Source: Budorcas taxicolor
Taxonomy: Eukaryota; Chordata; Mammalia; Artiodactyla; Bovidae
Length of the DNA: 64,000 nt
Assembly (NCBI RefSeq): GCF_023091745.1
Contig: NC_068915.1
Coordinates: 55,114,001 to 55,178,000 of the forward strand
Reading direction: 5' to 3'
In this document: piece by piece, positions 47,692-57,975 of the stretch
Numbering within the stretch: position 1 is the stretch's first letter
Layout of the letters: each line of letters begins with the position of its first letter
The notes under the pieces: generated by a model
What the model was told of the DNA's origin: nothing
Database searches by the model: none
The model's input: the letters and a program-made list of their open reading frames with translations, nothing else
Translations under genes and position numbers: made by a program

Positions 47692-48177
47692 CTATGTACT
47701 TCTGATATTTCCACTCAATGAAACACTAAAATTGTCATTCTGCCTCCTTCCTAATTGGGGTGAGAAGACCTTACCTGCCAGATTCCAGAGAGAGAAGGGG
47801 GATTGGCATGTCTTCACCTGCCATTCAGCATGGCCAAGCCAGAACACCACGTGGTACAAGATTGTTTCTCCCTTAACTTGTAAAGTCTGTTCTGCCTTGG
47901 TGGGCTTGATTATGTATGGATGAAAATACAGATGGATTAAATATCCCACATCCCAGGCAGTATCCAGAAAAGGCAATTTGTGCTCATTTATATATCTCCC
48001 TCCTTCTAGCCTGACAATTCTGAGAGGATCAAGAATTTCAGAGCAGATGGGACACCTCCTTGGGGAGGGCAGAATATGAGCACATGAAGACCAAGTTTCT
48101 TCTCCTAACAATCCCCTGGCAATTGCTTGGTAATAATTTTTCCCAAGATGGCATGGACACCTCCTCCTAAATGACAT
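47692..48177 (-). pseudogene. leader (pre-gag) reading frame, 161 codons
   Basis: It lies between the primer binding site and gag. The codon just before its ATG is TGA, so the frame opens exactly there. Length is 161 codons with no internal stop, which is striking in an otherwise broken provirus. The frame is in phase with the gag start at 47625: only one TAG (47692-47694) intervenes, and the following 22 codons to the gag Met are open. Visible features are a basic N-terminus, two cysteine pairs (CPCHLG and RRCPICSEIL) and a moderately hydrophobic middle (VGYLIHLYFHPYIIKP). I recognise no domain. The position recalls the in-frame Gag extension (glyco-Gag) of gammaretroviruses and the pre-gag ORFs reported for some class I ERVs, but homology is not shown. 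Confidence 0.6.
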
Positions 48178-48511
48178 TCACAAATTTCCTTCCTAAGCCC
48201 TAACATGCTTGTCAACCTGCGTACCAAGCAATATATGCCACCTGCCTATTCCAGGCTCCTGTGGGTTCGTGCCCCTTCTAGTCCCTTCCAGGAGAGTGAT
48301 CAGGCCCCTTCTTCCACCCTGCCAGGTGGGTCCCTCCTCACTTGAGTGCTCAGTTCCCATGCTGCCATCCACTAACTGCTAACGTGAAAGGTCTGGGCAT
48401 TGACAAGCAGAATCCTTCCAGAAGGGTGAGGCACCTTCCCCTTCTAGAAGATTTAAGCTGTAAGGCCTCAGAGTAGTCCCAAATGGGACTTGTCTCTTCA
48501 AAGTGAGGAGT
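48178..48511 (-). other. provirus untranslated leader
   Basis: Between the primer binding site and the leader ORF. It contains an inverted-repeat-like pair ('ccttccagaagggtgagg' and 'ccccttctagaag', 48414-48450) that could form a stem. It is the place where packaging signals would lie, though none can be asserted. Confidence 0.5.
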
Positions 48512-48529
48512 TTCTCAGCCAATGCACCG
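48512..48529 (-). promoter_or_regulatory. primer binding site, tRNA-Gly type
   Basis: Two bases after the 5' LTR, viral-sense CGGTGCATTGGCTGAGAA matches the complement of the tRNA-Gly(GCC) 3' end at 15 of 18 positions (mismatches at 1, 13 and 15). The strings GGTGCATTGGC and GAA are intact. Confidence 0.82.
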
Positions 48530-48531
48530 AA

Positions 48532-49092
48532 TGTTGTAGCCACGTGTTCCGGGAAACAAACTCACTCAGAAGGACAATGCAGATAGTGGAGTGCAGTTTA
48601 TTACAGATAGTGGTGGGCCCAAGGCAGAGTCTCCTCTTAGCTAAGGACCTCGACCAGTTTTTGTGAAAACCTTATATACCCTAAGTGTATGTGCTCAAAT
48701 CCACCTCCCCAAATTCTCTGAAACTAGTCTGAAAAAAGGAAAAGAAAGATACAAAGTTAACCCGCGATTCCTATGCCTTAAACCCGTGATTCGTATGCCT
48801 TAAGCCTAGGTAGTTAACAGTGGACAATTATCAATAAGCCTGTGGTCATGCCCCAATTAGCATAACAGAATTTATGATTCTATTTCGTTTCACAGATAAT
48901 TAGGGTATTCTTTTAGGTGACAGAGAGTCTAGGTACAAGCCCTGGGGCTCTTCCATTGGGAGGGGGGGTGTCTGGTTTTCCAGTTGGTATCTCATTTCCG
49001 TAGATACTGGGCATATAGTTCAAAGTCCACAGTCCGGCCCAAGATGGAGTCCTGCTTTCAAGATGGAGCCTGTTCTTCTGTTTCCTCCTTCA
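48532..49092 (-). promoter_or_regulatory. 5' LTR of the provirus (561 bp)
   Basis: Viral sense runs from 49092 to 48532. A TATA-like box (TATATAAGG in viral sense) is at 48671-48679 and AATAAA at 48597-48602. A 22-bp unit is duplicated in tandem in U3 (48760-48781 and 48782-48803). This LTR keeps the promoter elements that the 3' copy has lost. Confidence 0.94.
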
Positions 49093-49124
49093 ATAATAGT
49101 AGTGGTGAGCTGAAAACAAATCCT
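49093..49124 (+). repeat. long direct repeat, left copy, second part
   Basis: ATAA (proviral target duplication) followed by 'tagtagtggtgagctgaaaa' and on to 'aaatcct' at 49124. It matches the right copy at 49398-49427 with two C/T differences. Confidence 0.85.
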
Positions 49125-49360
49125 ACTTTGGCCACCTGATGCAAAGAACTGACTCATTGGAAAAGATCCTGGTGATAGGAAAGATTGAAAGTAGGAGGAG
49201 AAGGGGGCAAGAGAGGATGAGATGGTTGGATGGCATTACCAACTCAGTGAACATGAGTTTGAGTAAACTCCAGGAGTTGATGATGGACAGGGAAGCCTGG
49301 CATTCTGTAGACCACAGGGATGCAAAGAGTTGGACATGACTGAGTGACTGAACTGAGCTG
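49125..49360 (+). mobile_element. BovB 3' fragment between long direct repeats
   Basis: 236 bp from 'actttggccacctgatgcaa' to 'gagtgactgaactgagctg', the terminal part of BovB. The long repeat ends exactly at its 5' junction (49124) and restarts exactly at its 3' junction (49361), as a target duplication would. Confidence 0.9.
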
Positions 49361-49427
49361 AGTCTGGCCAAATGCAAGTTCATGACCCTTACTTCATAAT
49401 AGCAGTGGTGAGTTGAAAACAAATCCT
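49361..49427 (+). repeat. long direct repeat, right copy (67 bp)
   Basis: Starts 'agtctggccaaatgcaagtt' and ends 'gttgaaaacaaatcct'. The left copy is at 40579-40627 plus 49097-49124, split by the provirus. Confidence 0.85.
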
Positions 49428-49504
49428 GACTGATATATATTACAGATAAACCTCATACACCAAAAATTAAGTTGCTGACTTTTTGTTTTGCTTTACAAAA
49501 CTTT

Positions 49505-49572
49505 GGACAAGATTGAACTCAGATCTCCTGCACTGAAGGCAGATTCTTTACCACTAGCACCACCTAGCCACA
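49505..49572 (-). mobile_element. Bov-tA tRNA-head fragment
   Basis: 'gattgaactcagatctcctg' and 'aggcagattctttaccacta' are the antisense tRNA-derived head. The Bov-A body is missing. Confidence 0.75.
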
Positions 49573-49691
49573 GGACATGACAAAAACTGGTTAGAATTAA
49601 CTAGTTCCAAGATGGCAGAAAGTTTGACTTCCACTAGACCTTGTGCCTCAGTATATGCTCATTGTATTGCATGAGCATATGCTAAATGACA

Positions 49692-49908
49692 TACCCTTGG
49701 GCCAGGTGGGGCAGTGCTAAAAGAATCTGCCCGCTATGTTATGCAGGAGACACAGAAGATGCAGATTTGATCCCTGGTTTGGGAAGATCCCCTGGAATAG
49801 GAAATGACAACCTACACTGGTATTCTTGCCTGGAAAATTCCATGGCAGAGGAGCCTGACAGGATACAGTCCATAGGGTCACAATGAGTTGGACACAACTG
49901 AGCAACTG
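49692..49908 (+). mobile_element. Bov-tA SINE
   Basis: A diverged head ('gcagtgctaaaagaatctgc', 'tttgatccctggtttgggaa') and a good body ('ggtattcttgcctggaaaat', 'gttggacacaactgagcaac'). Confidence 0.9.
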
Positions 49909-49941
49909 AGCATACATACAAATGAAACATCCACCAGTGCC

Positions 49942-50290
49942 TGATTTGAGGCTAACCATAAGAGGCCAAAAAGTATTTAGTGGCCCAGTTCATGGAAATC
50001 TCCACCCCTTCCCCAAAATAATTGTAAGAATCTTCCCACTCACTAGCCTGTGAAATTACCCAGCCTGTAAAAATTAATCATGCCAAATTTTAATGCCTCT
50101 TGCCCCTTCTTAGGTGGCTGCTTGTAGAGTATATTTCTCCCAAGCCCTCTCTCCCTCACTGAATCTTATTCTGAGATGACATGCAGTCTGAGTGTTGAGT
50201 GTGTTTCTCTCTAAATAAATCTACTTCTTACCGATCACTTCTCTCTGAATTCTTTAGCGATGAAACAGATGCACCAACAACACAATCACC
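49942..50290 (+). mobile_element. probable solo LTR (ruminant ERV)
   Basis: 'ggctaaccataagaggccaa', 'tggcccagttcatggaaatc', 'gtgtttctctctaaataaat' (AATAAA at 50214-50219) and 'gaattctttagcgatgaaac' are in the order of a ruminant ERV LTR as I remember it. A degraded TATA-like spot lies near 50065. The end is interrupted by a T-rich run at about 50308. No internal viral sequence adjoins it. Confidence 0.5.
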
Positions 50291-50408
50291 TGACGCCAAT
50301 TTCTTTTTTTTTTTTAACTCTCCTAGTAAAAATTCTAGAACTGTTACTATTAAGCATTGCCTTCTTCATGAAATGCATATTTCTCTGCTTTCAGCAACAC
50401 CAAAACCT

Positions 50409-51001
50409 TCTGATTTTCTTTTTTTTTTTTAATTTTTATTTTTACTTTATTTTACTTTATAATACTGTATTGGTTTTGCCATACATTGACATGAATCTGC
50501 CACAGAGTGTACATGAGTTCCCAATCCTGAACCCATCTCCCACCTCCCACCCCATATCATCTCTCTGGATCATCCCCGTGCACCAGCCCCAAGCATCCTG
50601 TATCCTGTATCGAACATAGACTGGCGATTTGTTTCTTACATGATAGTATACATGTTTCAGTGCCATTCTCCCAAGTCATCCCACCCTCTCCCTCTACCTC
50701 AGAGTCCAAAAGTCCGCTCTATACATCTGTGTCTCTTTTGCTGTCTCGCATACAGGGTCATCATTACCATCTTTCTAACTTCCATATATATGTGTTAGTA
50801 TACTGTATTGGTGTTTTTCTTTCTGGCTTACTTCACTGTGTATAGTAGGCTCCAGTTTCATCCATCTCATTAAAACTGATTCAAATGTATTCTTTTTAAT
50901 GGCTGAGTAATACTCCATTGTGTATATGTACCCTAGCTTTCTAATCCATTCATCTGCTGATGGACATCTAGGTTTTTTCCACGTCCTGGCTATTATAAAC
51001 T
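50409..51001 (-). mobile_element. L1 (L1-BT type) 3' end, antisense
   Basis: Starts with the poly(T) complement of the tail. The 3' UTR ('ataatactgtattggttttg', 'ccatatatatgtgttagtat') leads to the last codons of ORF2 ('ttaatggctgagtaatactc', 'cattcatctgctgatggaca'). Confidence 0.92.
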
Positions 51002-51347
51002 AGGACATGCATGTCTACTCTTTCACAGACACTTCAGCTGAACATTCCTTTGATGAAGCGTCTAAATACTGTTCTTTAAAACTTAAGAGTAAGTCTTGTC
51101 TCTCATCTGTATTCTTTTTCTAGGTGATAATATCCATTCCTTGGTTTTCTTCCATTCACTGGCTGATTATTTACATATATAGTATAGAACTATTTCTTGA
51201 ATTCTATAATTAATATCAACTTCTTATTTAATATCCATGTCTTAAACTGCACGTGTGTTTTCATTTACAATTTCCAAATTTTAATTTTTTTTTTTCTTCA
51301 AAACTTATTTCCTTCCCAGATTTGTCATACCAGTAAATGTCAACTCT
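51002..51347. other. AT-rich spacer
   Basis: No gene or transposon recognised. Confidence 0.5.
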
Positions 51348-52317
51348 CAGTTCAGTTCAATTCAGTTCAGTCTCTCTTTCGTGTCCAACTCCTTGCGATC
51401 CCATGAACCACAGCACGCCAGGCCTCCCTGTCCATCACTAACTCCAGGAGTCCACCCAAACCCATGTCCATTGAGTCGGTGATGCCATCCAACCATCTCA
51501 CCTTCTGTCATCCCCTTTTCCTCCTGCCCTCAATCTTTGCCAGCTTTAGGATATTTTCAAATGAGTTAGCTCTTCCCATCAGGTGGCCAAAATACTGGAG
51601 TTTCAGCTTCAACATCAGTCCTTCCAATGAACACCCAGGACTGATCTCCTTCAGAATGGACTGGTTGGATCTCCTTGTAGTCCAAGGGACTTTCAAGAGT
51701 CTTCTCTAGCACCACAGTTCAAAAGCATCAATTCTTCTGTGCTCAGCTTCTTTATAGTCCAACTCTCACATCCATGACTACTGGAAAAAACATAGCCTTG
51801 ACTAGATGGATCTTTGTTGACATAGTAATGTCTCTGCTTTTTAATATGCTATCTAGGTTGGTCATAACTTTCCTTCCAAGGAGTAAGTGTCTTTTAATTT
51901 CATGGCTGTGATCACCATCTGCAGTGATTTTTGAGCCCCCAAAATAAAGCCAACCACTGTTTCTACTGTTTCCCCATCTATTTGCCATGAAGTGATGGAC
52001 CAGATGCCATGATTTTAGTTTTCTGAATATTGAGCTTTAAGCAAACTTTTTCACTCTCCTCTTTCACTTTCACCAGGAAGCTCTTTAGTTCTTCTTTAGA
52101 ATCCCTGGTGGCTCAGAGGTTAAAGTGTCTGCCTGCAATGCAGGAGACCAGGGTTTGATCCTTTCTGCTATAAGGGTGGTGTCATCTTCATATCTGAGGT
52201 TAGTGATACTTCTCCTGGCAATCTTGATTCCAGCTTGTGCTTCCTCCAGCCCAGCATTTCTCATGATGTACTCTGCATATAAGTTAAATAAGCAGAGTAA
52301 CAATATACAGCCTTGAC
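51348..52317 (-). mobile_element. BovB LINE 3' fragment with tRNA-head insert
   Basis: From the TTCAG-type tail to 'caatatacagccttgac', with RT sequence up to motif B. The frames 51508-51696, 51752-51988 and 52085-52345 are pieces of the C-terminal and motif C regions. A 64-bp SINE head interrupts it near the YADD-distal helix. Confidence 0.92.
52098..52161 (+). mobile_element. tRNA-head-only Bov-tA insert in BovB
   Basis: 'gaatccctggtggctcagag' to 'cagggtttgatcc' is just the tRNA-derived head of Bov-tA in the plus direction, without the Bov-A body or tail. BovB sequence continues directly on both sides. No clean target duplication. Confidence 0.85.
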
Positions 52318-54796
52318 AAGATATCTCCTTTAACTCAGGTGCCATCTTTCCAATTTCTATATAAGACCTTTCCCAACTATTTCAAATTGTCTCTCATAAA
52401 CTTGTGTATTTCTTACCATACTTGCTACAAATTATATGTCTACTTGTTCTTTTAATTATTTTGTGTTTTTTTCCACTACTTTAACTATATAACTTTTTTA
52501 ATATACACTACTTTATTTACTACTTTTTCATACATATAGCAATGAAAATGCTTACAAACTTCCCTCCTGTTATCTGCATATAACTATGTCTTTAATTTGT
52601 AGGTGACAAATCTAAAATTTAAGAGTGTATATATTCTTAATACAATTCACTGAAGAAATCCTTCTTGAATTCCAAAGGCAGAGTTAAAAAAAAATCACCT
52701 CAGGTGATTACATTTCAAACAGAAAGCTCTACTAATCAGTACATTATAATTAGATCTGTCATTTCTCTGTTAAGAACCCACTAATTTCAAAGTATGATTC
52801 TTTTGCAAAAAGATCAACACATATCTTTCCCTCTCACTTCATTTCTACCATCACCGTAAGTATGAGTGAAAGTTATGTTTCTTAGAAAAACTCAGGTAAA
52901 AGATATTTCTTATGGCTTCTTATATAAAAATGATGTCACTGAAGTAGTAAAGGTTAGACATGAATCATATGTTTATTAACTTGAAAAGCATATGTGTCGT
53001 TTCACTGTCATATTTCAAACATTATTTATGATAAAACTTATACTAAATTTTCCCATAAAAATAAAATATTTCAATCAAACAAACAATAAAGATATAATTC
53101 TCTAGATATATTAATTGCTAAATCTGAGCACTGCGATTTTTAAAATCACTCACTGCTATCATATTTCACATTACACATCGTTTGGAACTGAATTGATATA
53201 CTCTTTCTACATGACAAAACTCAAAGGAATATGTTAATGCTAGTCTGAATAATTATCTTTTGTATAACATGGGTCATAAGAATTATTTATGAGTTAATAT
53301 TATATAAATTAATATGAATATTGTATGTAAAGTGATGAAGAATAATGCTGCCATGATTTTAGTGAGTTTATTGTTGAGCAGAATAAGTGGAAAGGAGAGG
53401 AGAGCAGTTGCATCCTATTGCTTCAACAAAACATGTGGAAATGAATGCTTTCATTAATTATTGGAAAAAATGATGGGGAAAGTTTGCTGCTTCTCCTTAG
53501 AGAAAATTATATAAAATACTTGTTTTGACAGGACCAAATAATTATTGAAATGTCCACCATCTGTAAAATATTATGATTATAAAGGATATTTCATCTAAAT
53601 GAATGTAGCTATCTCATTGCTGCCCTCTGATATGTTTTATTTATTTCATTTGTTGACTGACATCAGACAAAAACAAGATAAAAAGTCAAATTATTATATG
53701 AGTGTTTCCTTTTCTCTTTCTTAATGACCCACATTTTCTGACTTGAATAATGTCTCTTTCCATCCCCAAGTAATTTCTTAGACATAAGACATCATAATAC
53801 TACTTATTCTCTTAAATACATACTTGAATTCACTTTTTTTTCTTCATTCTTGTATGCAGTCAACTGGTTTACAATTAGTTATGTACTATAAAATCTCCCT
53901 CAGTTTAATTCATAAATTAATTTAATAATTCATGATATCAGCACAATACTTCATATAGAGGTCTAAAATATTTAAGGAATAGCCCTTATCTTTCAACAGT
54001 TGAATGTACAGTGATTCTACTGAAAGAATAAAGGATACAGAAAAGGAGAATAATGAAAGTGTTACAATAGATGCAAGGAGTATTGGGAAGATTTTATGAA
54101 AGTTTCACAGAAATTATATTTTAGGTGTGTCTGGAAGAATTCTTTTTCTAAACAAGAAAAGGAACAGTTACAGTGAATAGAATGAAGCATGTATAAACTT
54201 CAGAATTGTTAGTTTGATCAGGTACAGAAATTATAAAGGATTAGTTAATGAAGCAGATAAGAAGCATATGTGAAAAAAATATCCCCCAGAGGAGAGCCTA
54301 CACAACAGCCTTGCCTTTTCCTATTATATGGATTATCATAAGATGATTTTAATTGACCTCTTCACATTTTCTGCTATCTTTATCCACATTTATGTAGTTT
54401 ATCATAAAATAATTTTATGAGACTTTCTCATATTTCCATCTGCTATGGCAAGTACATCTTTTACATATATTAAAGCAATTATTATTTAATTAAATTGCCT
54501 TTCTGTTTCCAGTCACATAATATAAAACCTAAATTTGTAACAGAAGATAAATACAAAATCCAATTTATTCTTGATTATTCTATACAGACATTGGAACAGA
54601 GCAAGGCCCTATCAACAGGGTTTGCAGACAAGTTTAGTTCAACATTATAGATTACCTTTAATTTAATTCCACAGATGAAACCATACTATCATAAACATAA
54701 ATAACCTTACCTTTATATGCACTGTTAAAAATATGACATGTTCTAGGTTACCAATTACTGGGAAAAAAATCTCCAATGATAAAATTTAAACTTCAG
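52318..54796. other. long AT-rich single-copy interval
   Basis: 2.5 kb with no recognised gene or transposon, and with no open frame worth noting on either strand. Confidence 0.55.
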
Positions 54797-54807
54797 TATT
54801 GTTATTC

Positions 54808-55032
54808 AGGGGCCTCCCTGATGTCTCAGAAGGAAAGAATCTGCCTGCAATGCAGGAGACAAAGGAGACATGGGTTCGATCCCTGAGTTGGCAAGAATCT
54901 CTGGTAGAGGAAATGGCAACCCACTAAAGCATTCTTGTTTAAGAAATCCCATGGACAGAGGAGCCTGGCAAACAACAGTCCATGGGGTCACAAAAGATTG
55001 GACACAACTGAGCAACTGAGCACACTCACACA
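54808..55032 (+). mobile_element. Bov-tA SINE with perfect target duplication
   Basis: The head ends in 'gggttcgatccctgagttgg', followed by the body and a CACA-rich tail. TATTGTTATTC at 54797-54807 and 55033-55043 is a perfect 11-bp duplication. Confidence 0.95.
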
Positions 55033-55043
55033 TATTGTTATTC

Positions 55044-55641
55044 TAAATACAAGCCTTTTATTTTTAGCTTAATAAATTGGGATTTTCAGACTTGCTGGCT
55101 CACATTTCTGAATTCATGTCATTGCTGAATTTGTTCTTGATTGTTGAAAGGTGGAGATTTATGAAATGCACATATACATTTTAAATTAAGGTAAACATCA
55201 GATCGTTTTTCAGACTAGCATGGCTAGGTGACATGTAATGTGGTTTTAGGGAAACAATATTAATATAGACTCTATACTTTTTATTATTCACAAAATGTTA
55301 ATCAGCTAATCTTAAGCTCACTATTCACTATTAATTAACTGACTAGTTTATTCTCCCTTATTAACTGACTCTAATTCTGATATAGTCTTTATTTTTAACA
55401 AATCTGAGATTGGGTGAATTGTTTATCTATCTCTCTACCTATCTATCTATGCTTTTTTTTTTTTTTTTTTTTACCAGATTCTGGTCTTTAACAGTTCAGC
55501 TGATGACATATATTGCCTATTGTGGCTCCATTATTTTATATACTATATGTTCATTTCAACTTCAAATTCAGTAAAACTTGACCACCTCCTTATGTCTGTG
55601 CTGAACTCTCTCATTTTGTAACATTTTTATTGAGTACCTGT
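55044..55641. other. single-copy DNA with (TCTA)n and poly(T)
   Basis: A short TCTA/CTAT repeat at 55425-55450 is followed by a T run at 55453-55472. No gene recognised. Confidence 0.5.
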
Positions 55642-55874
55642 TTGTGTGAGTGTATGTGTGATCAGTCATTTCTGACTCTGCAATGCTATCGATGGTAGGA
55701 ACCCAATGGACAATAAGGCTCCTGTGTTCATGAAATTTTCCAGGCAAGAATACTGGATTTAGTTGCCAGTTCCTCCTCCAGGGATATTCCCAACCCACAG
55801 ATCGAATTGAGGTCTCTTGTGTCTCCTGCACTGGCAGGCAGATTCTTTATCATTGTGCTACCTGGAAGCCCCAC
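55642..55874 (-). mobile_element. Bov-tA SINE, diverged
   Basis: A TG-rich tail lies at the left, then the Bov-A body ('ccaggcaagaatactggatt') and the tRNA head ('ggcaggcagattctttatca'). TGAGTACCT and TGAGTCCCT flank it as a possible imperfect duplication. Confidence 0.85.
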
Positions 55875-56537
55875 TGAGTCCCTCTGTTCACTATATCATG
55901 CCTACAAAATTCAAAGAACCATAGAGGGAAAAGTGGTTAGTAGAAAGTGTTCCCTATTGTCAAAAAGAATCTGAAAAGAGAGAAGTATTTACAGCATTAC
56001 TCTGAGGAATAATGAGATTTTTTTCAATAAGATCTTGGAGAAGAATGGCCCACAAACTTCAGTAGCTCTGCACACACACACAAAAAGTCCTCTTTCCTGG
56101 CTTTTGCAACCTGACCCACTAATACAGGTTTGAAAATGAAAGCTCATTGACACTCTCTAGACCAGTTACATGATCCCTTAGCAGGCTATGGATGGATTAT
56201 TTTAGGTTTCTCTGCATCAGTTGTATTGTTCATTGCTTTTGGAACTCCAGCTGAAGCTAAAGCTGAAGCAGTCTTTTAAAAAATCCGGTTACTTTAGGGA
56301 AAATAAATGAAAAGCTAGAAAGCTATTGTGCAAGTGCTTTAATATTTGTATCATCTTCACATTGTATATTTAAAGTCAGATAATACAAAAAGTAACAAAG
56401 TGAGAAGTGATTGTATACGCATTTTTATTCTAATGTAAAAATTAAAATTCTTTGTGGTTTTTGTTAGGTCTCTGTAGCTGCATGACTGTGAAAGCATAAT
56501 TGCTTAGTTCTCCTTAAATTTTATCAAGTATGTATGT
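55875..56537. other. single-copy DNA
   Basis: No gene or transposon recognised. Confidence 0.5.
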
Positions 56538-56795
56538 GGGCTTCCCTGGTGGCTCAGATGTTAAAGAATCTGCCAGCAATGCAGGAGACCTGGCTTCCAG
56601 TCCTGGGTCGGGAAGATCTCCTAGATAAGGGAATGGCTACCCACTCCAGTATTCTTGCCTGGAGAATTCCATAGACAGTGGAGCTTTGTAGGCTACATTC
56701 CATGGGGTCACATGAGTTAGACATGACTTGAGCAACTAGAGCATGTGCGCGTGTGTGAGCATGTGTGCGCACACACACACACACACACACACACA
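56538..56795 (+). mobile_element. Bov-tA SINE with (CA)n tail
   Basis: A well-kept head ('gggcttccctggtggctcag'), body, and a tail grading from GTGCGCGTGTGTG into (CA)13 at 56770-56795. Confidence 0.93.
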
Positions 56796-57061
56796 TGTTC
56801 TTGATGAAGCTAGAAATGATAAATCTGTGATGGCCCTAATTGTTTAAATGTGTCATTTTTTTGCTGCCAAGAAAAATAAAAGTGAAGATTAAATTATTCA
56901 AATGAATTTTTCAAATGATGGTGGTGTTAAGGGGCATAATGGAAGGAAAAGACAATGGAATTTTGACAGGAAATCTATACATGTGTGTATATATATGTAT
57001 GTATATGTATATCCTATTGATTCTGTTTCCTTAAACCTAACTTTCTTAGTTAATGGAAAAA

Positions 57062-57079
57062 AAGGGGGGTGGGGGGGGA
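57062..57079 (+). repeat. G-rich tract
   Basis: Runs of six and eight G split by one T, immediately upstream of a Bov-tA. Confidence 0.8.
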
Positions 57080-57085
57080 AGCAGT

Positions 57086-57345
57086 GCTTCCCAGGTGGTT
57101 CAGTGGTAAAGGATCTGCCTGCCAATGCAGGAGACACAGGAGGCACAAATTCAATCCCTGGATTGGAAAGTTTCCCTGGAGGAGGAAATTTCAACCCACT
57201 CCAGTATTCTTGCCTGGTAAATGCCAAGGACAGAGGAGCCTGGCCAGTTACAGTCCATGGGATTGCAAACAGTCAGACATGACCAAGTGATTGAACACGC
57301 ACGCACACGTGTGCACGCGCACACACACACACACACACACACACA
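57086..57345 (+). mobile_element. Bov-tA SINE with (CA)n tail
   Basis: Head ('cccaggtggttcagtggtaa') and body, with a tail passing through CGCACGCACACG to (CA)13 at 57320-57345. Confidence 0.92.
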
Positions 57346-57362
57346 GATTTATTACTAAGTAT

Positions 57363-57548
57363 AGGAGAGATTGCGGGCAGGAGGAGAAGCGGACGACAGA
57401 GGATGAGATGGCTGGATGGCATCACCGACTGGATGGACGTGAGTTTGAGTGAACTCCGGGAGTTGGTGATGAACAGGGAGGCCTGACCTGCTGCAATTCA
57501 TGGGGTCGCAAAGAGTCGGATACGACTGAGAGACTGAACTGAACTGAA
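57363..57548 (+). mobile_element. BovB 3' tip
   Basis: The last 185 bp of BovB ('gggcaggaggagaagcggac' to 'gactgaactgaactgaac'), close to the modern form. An ATAGG repeat at both edges is a weak candidate duplication. Confidence 0.9.
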
Positions 57549-57975
57549 CAGAATAGGCTCATTAGTTACGGAAACTGAGAAATTCTACAGCTGGAAAACC
57601 AGGAAAGCCAGTGGTGTAATTAAGTTTAGGTCCAAAGGTCTGAAAATGGTGGGAAGAGTGGGGGACAATGGTGTAAGTGCCTGTTTTAAGTCCCAATAGC
57701 TCAAGCACCCAGGGCAGGACATGAATGTCCCAGCTCACTCAGAGAGAGAGTTTGCTGTTTCTTTTTCAAAATTTTGTTTTATTCAAGCCCTTGATGGGTT
57801 GGATGATGCTCACCCTTCTTAATGAGTGTGATCTTCTTTATTCAGGTTACTGATTCAAATACTGATCTCTTTCAGAGACACAGTCACATAACCAGAAATG
57901 AAAGAATGTTTTACCAGCTACTGGGCATCCCTTAGCCCAGCCAAGTTAAATGTAAAATTAACCATGACAGGGACA
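57549..57975 (-). mobile_element. ancient interspersed repeat, inverted relative to 6.3 kb
   Basis: 'aaccaggaaagccagtggtg', 'ggttggatgatgctcaccct', 'gttttaccagctactgggca' and 'aatgtaaaattaaccatgac' are in the order of a common mammalian repeat. Its last part is the reverse complement of the 'taattttgtgtgtcaagttg' block near 6331. Family name uncertain. Confidence 0.45.

Larger units (their letters stand above)
40628..49092 (-). mobile_element. class I (gammaretrovirus-like) endogenous provirus
   Basis: A complete LTR-to-LTR provirus in antisense: 3' LTR at left (40628-41147), 5' LTR at right (48532-49092), both TG...CA, flanked by ATAA (40624-40627 and 49093-49096). Class I is shown by the gammaretroviral Gag matrix/capsid motifs, the Pol RNase H and integrase with a GPY/F-type C-terminus, a pol-env overlap, and an Env with a CX6CC-type TM. 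The two LTRs differ at roughly one position in ten by eye, plus several indels, so the insertion is old. Gag, pol and env all carry stops, frameshifts and deletions, and a BovB sits in the matrix region. No protein could be produced whole. Confidence 0.95.

Noticed and set aside
52318..54796. Possible host exons in the long single-copy interval
   Set aside because: No frame of useful length with a recognisable domain or convincing splice-bounded pattern was visible on either strand.
57062..57079. G-rich tract as a G-quadruplex promoter element
   Set aside because: There are only two G runs, next to a SINE, with no gene start nearby.
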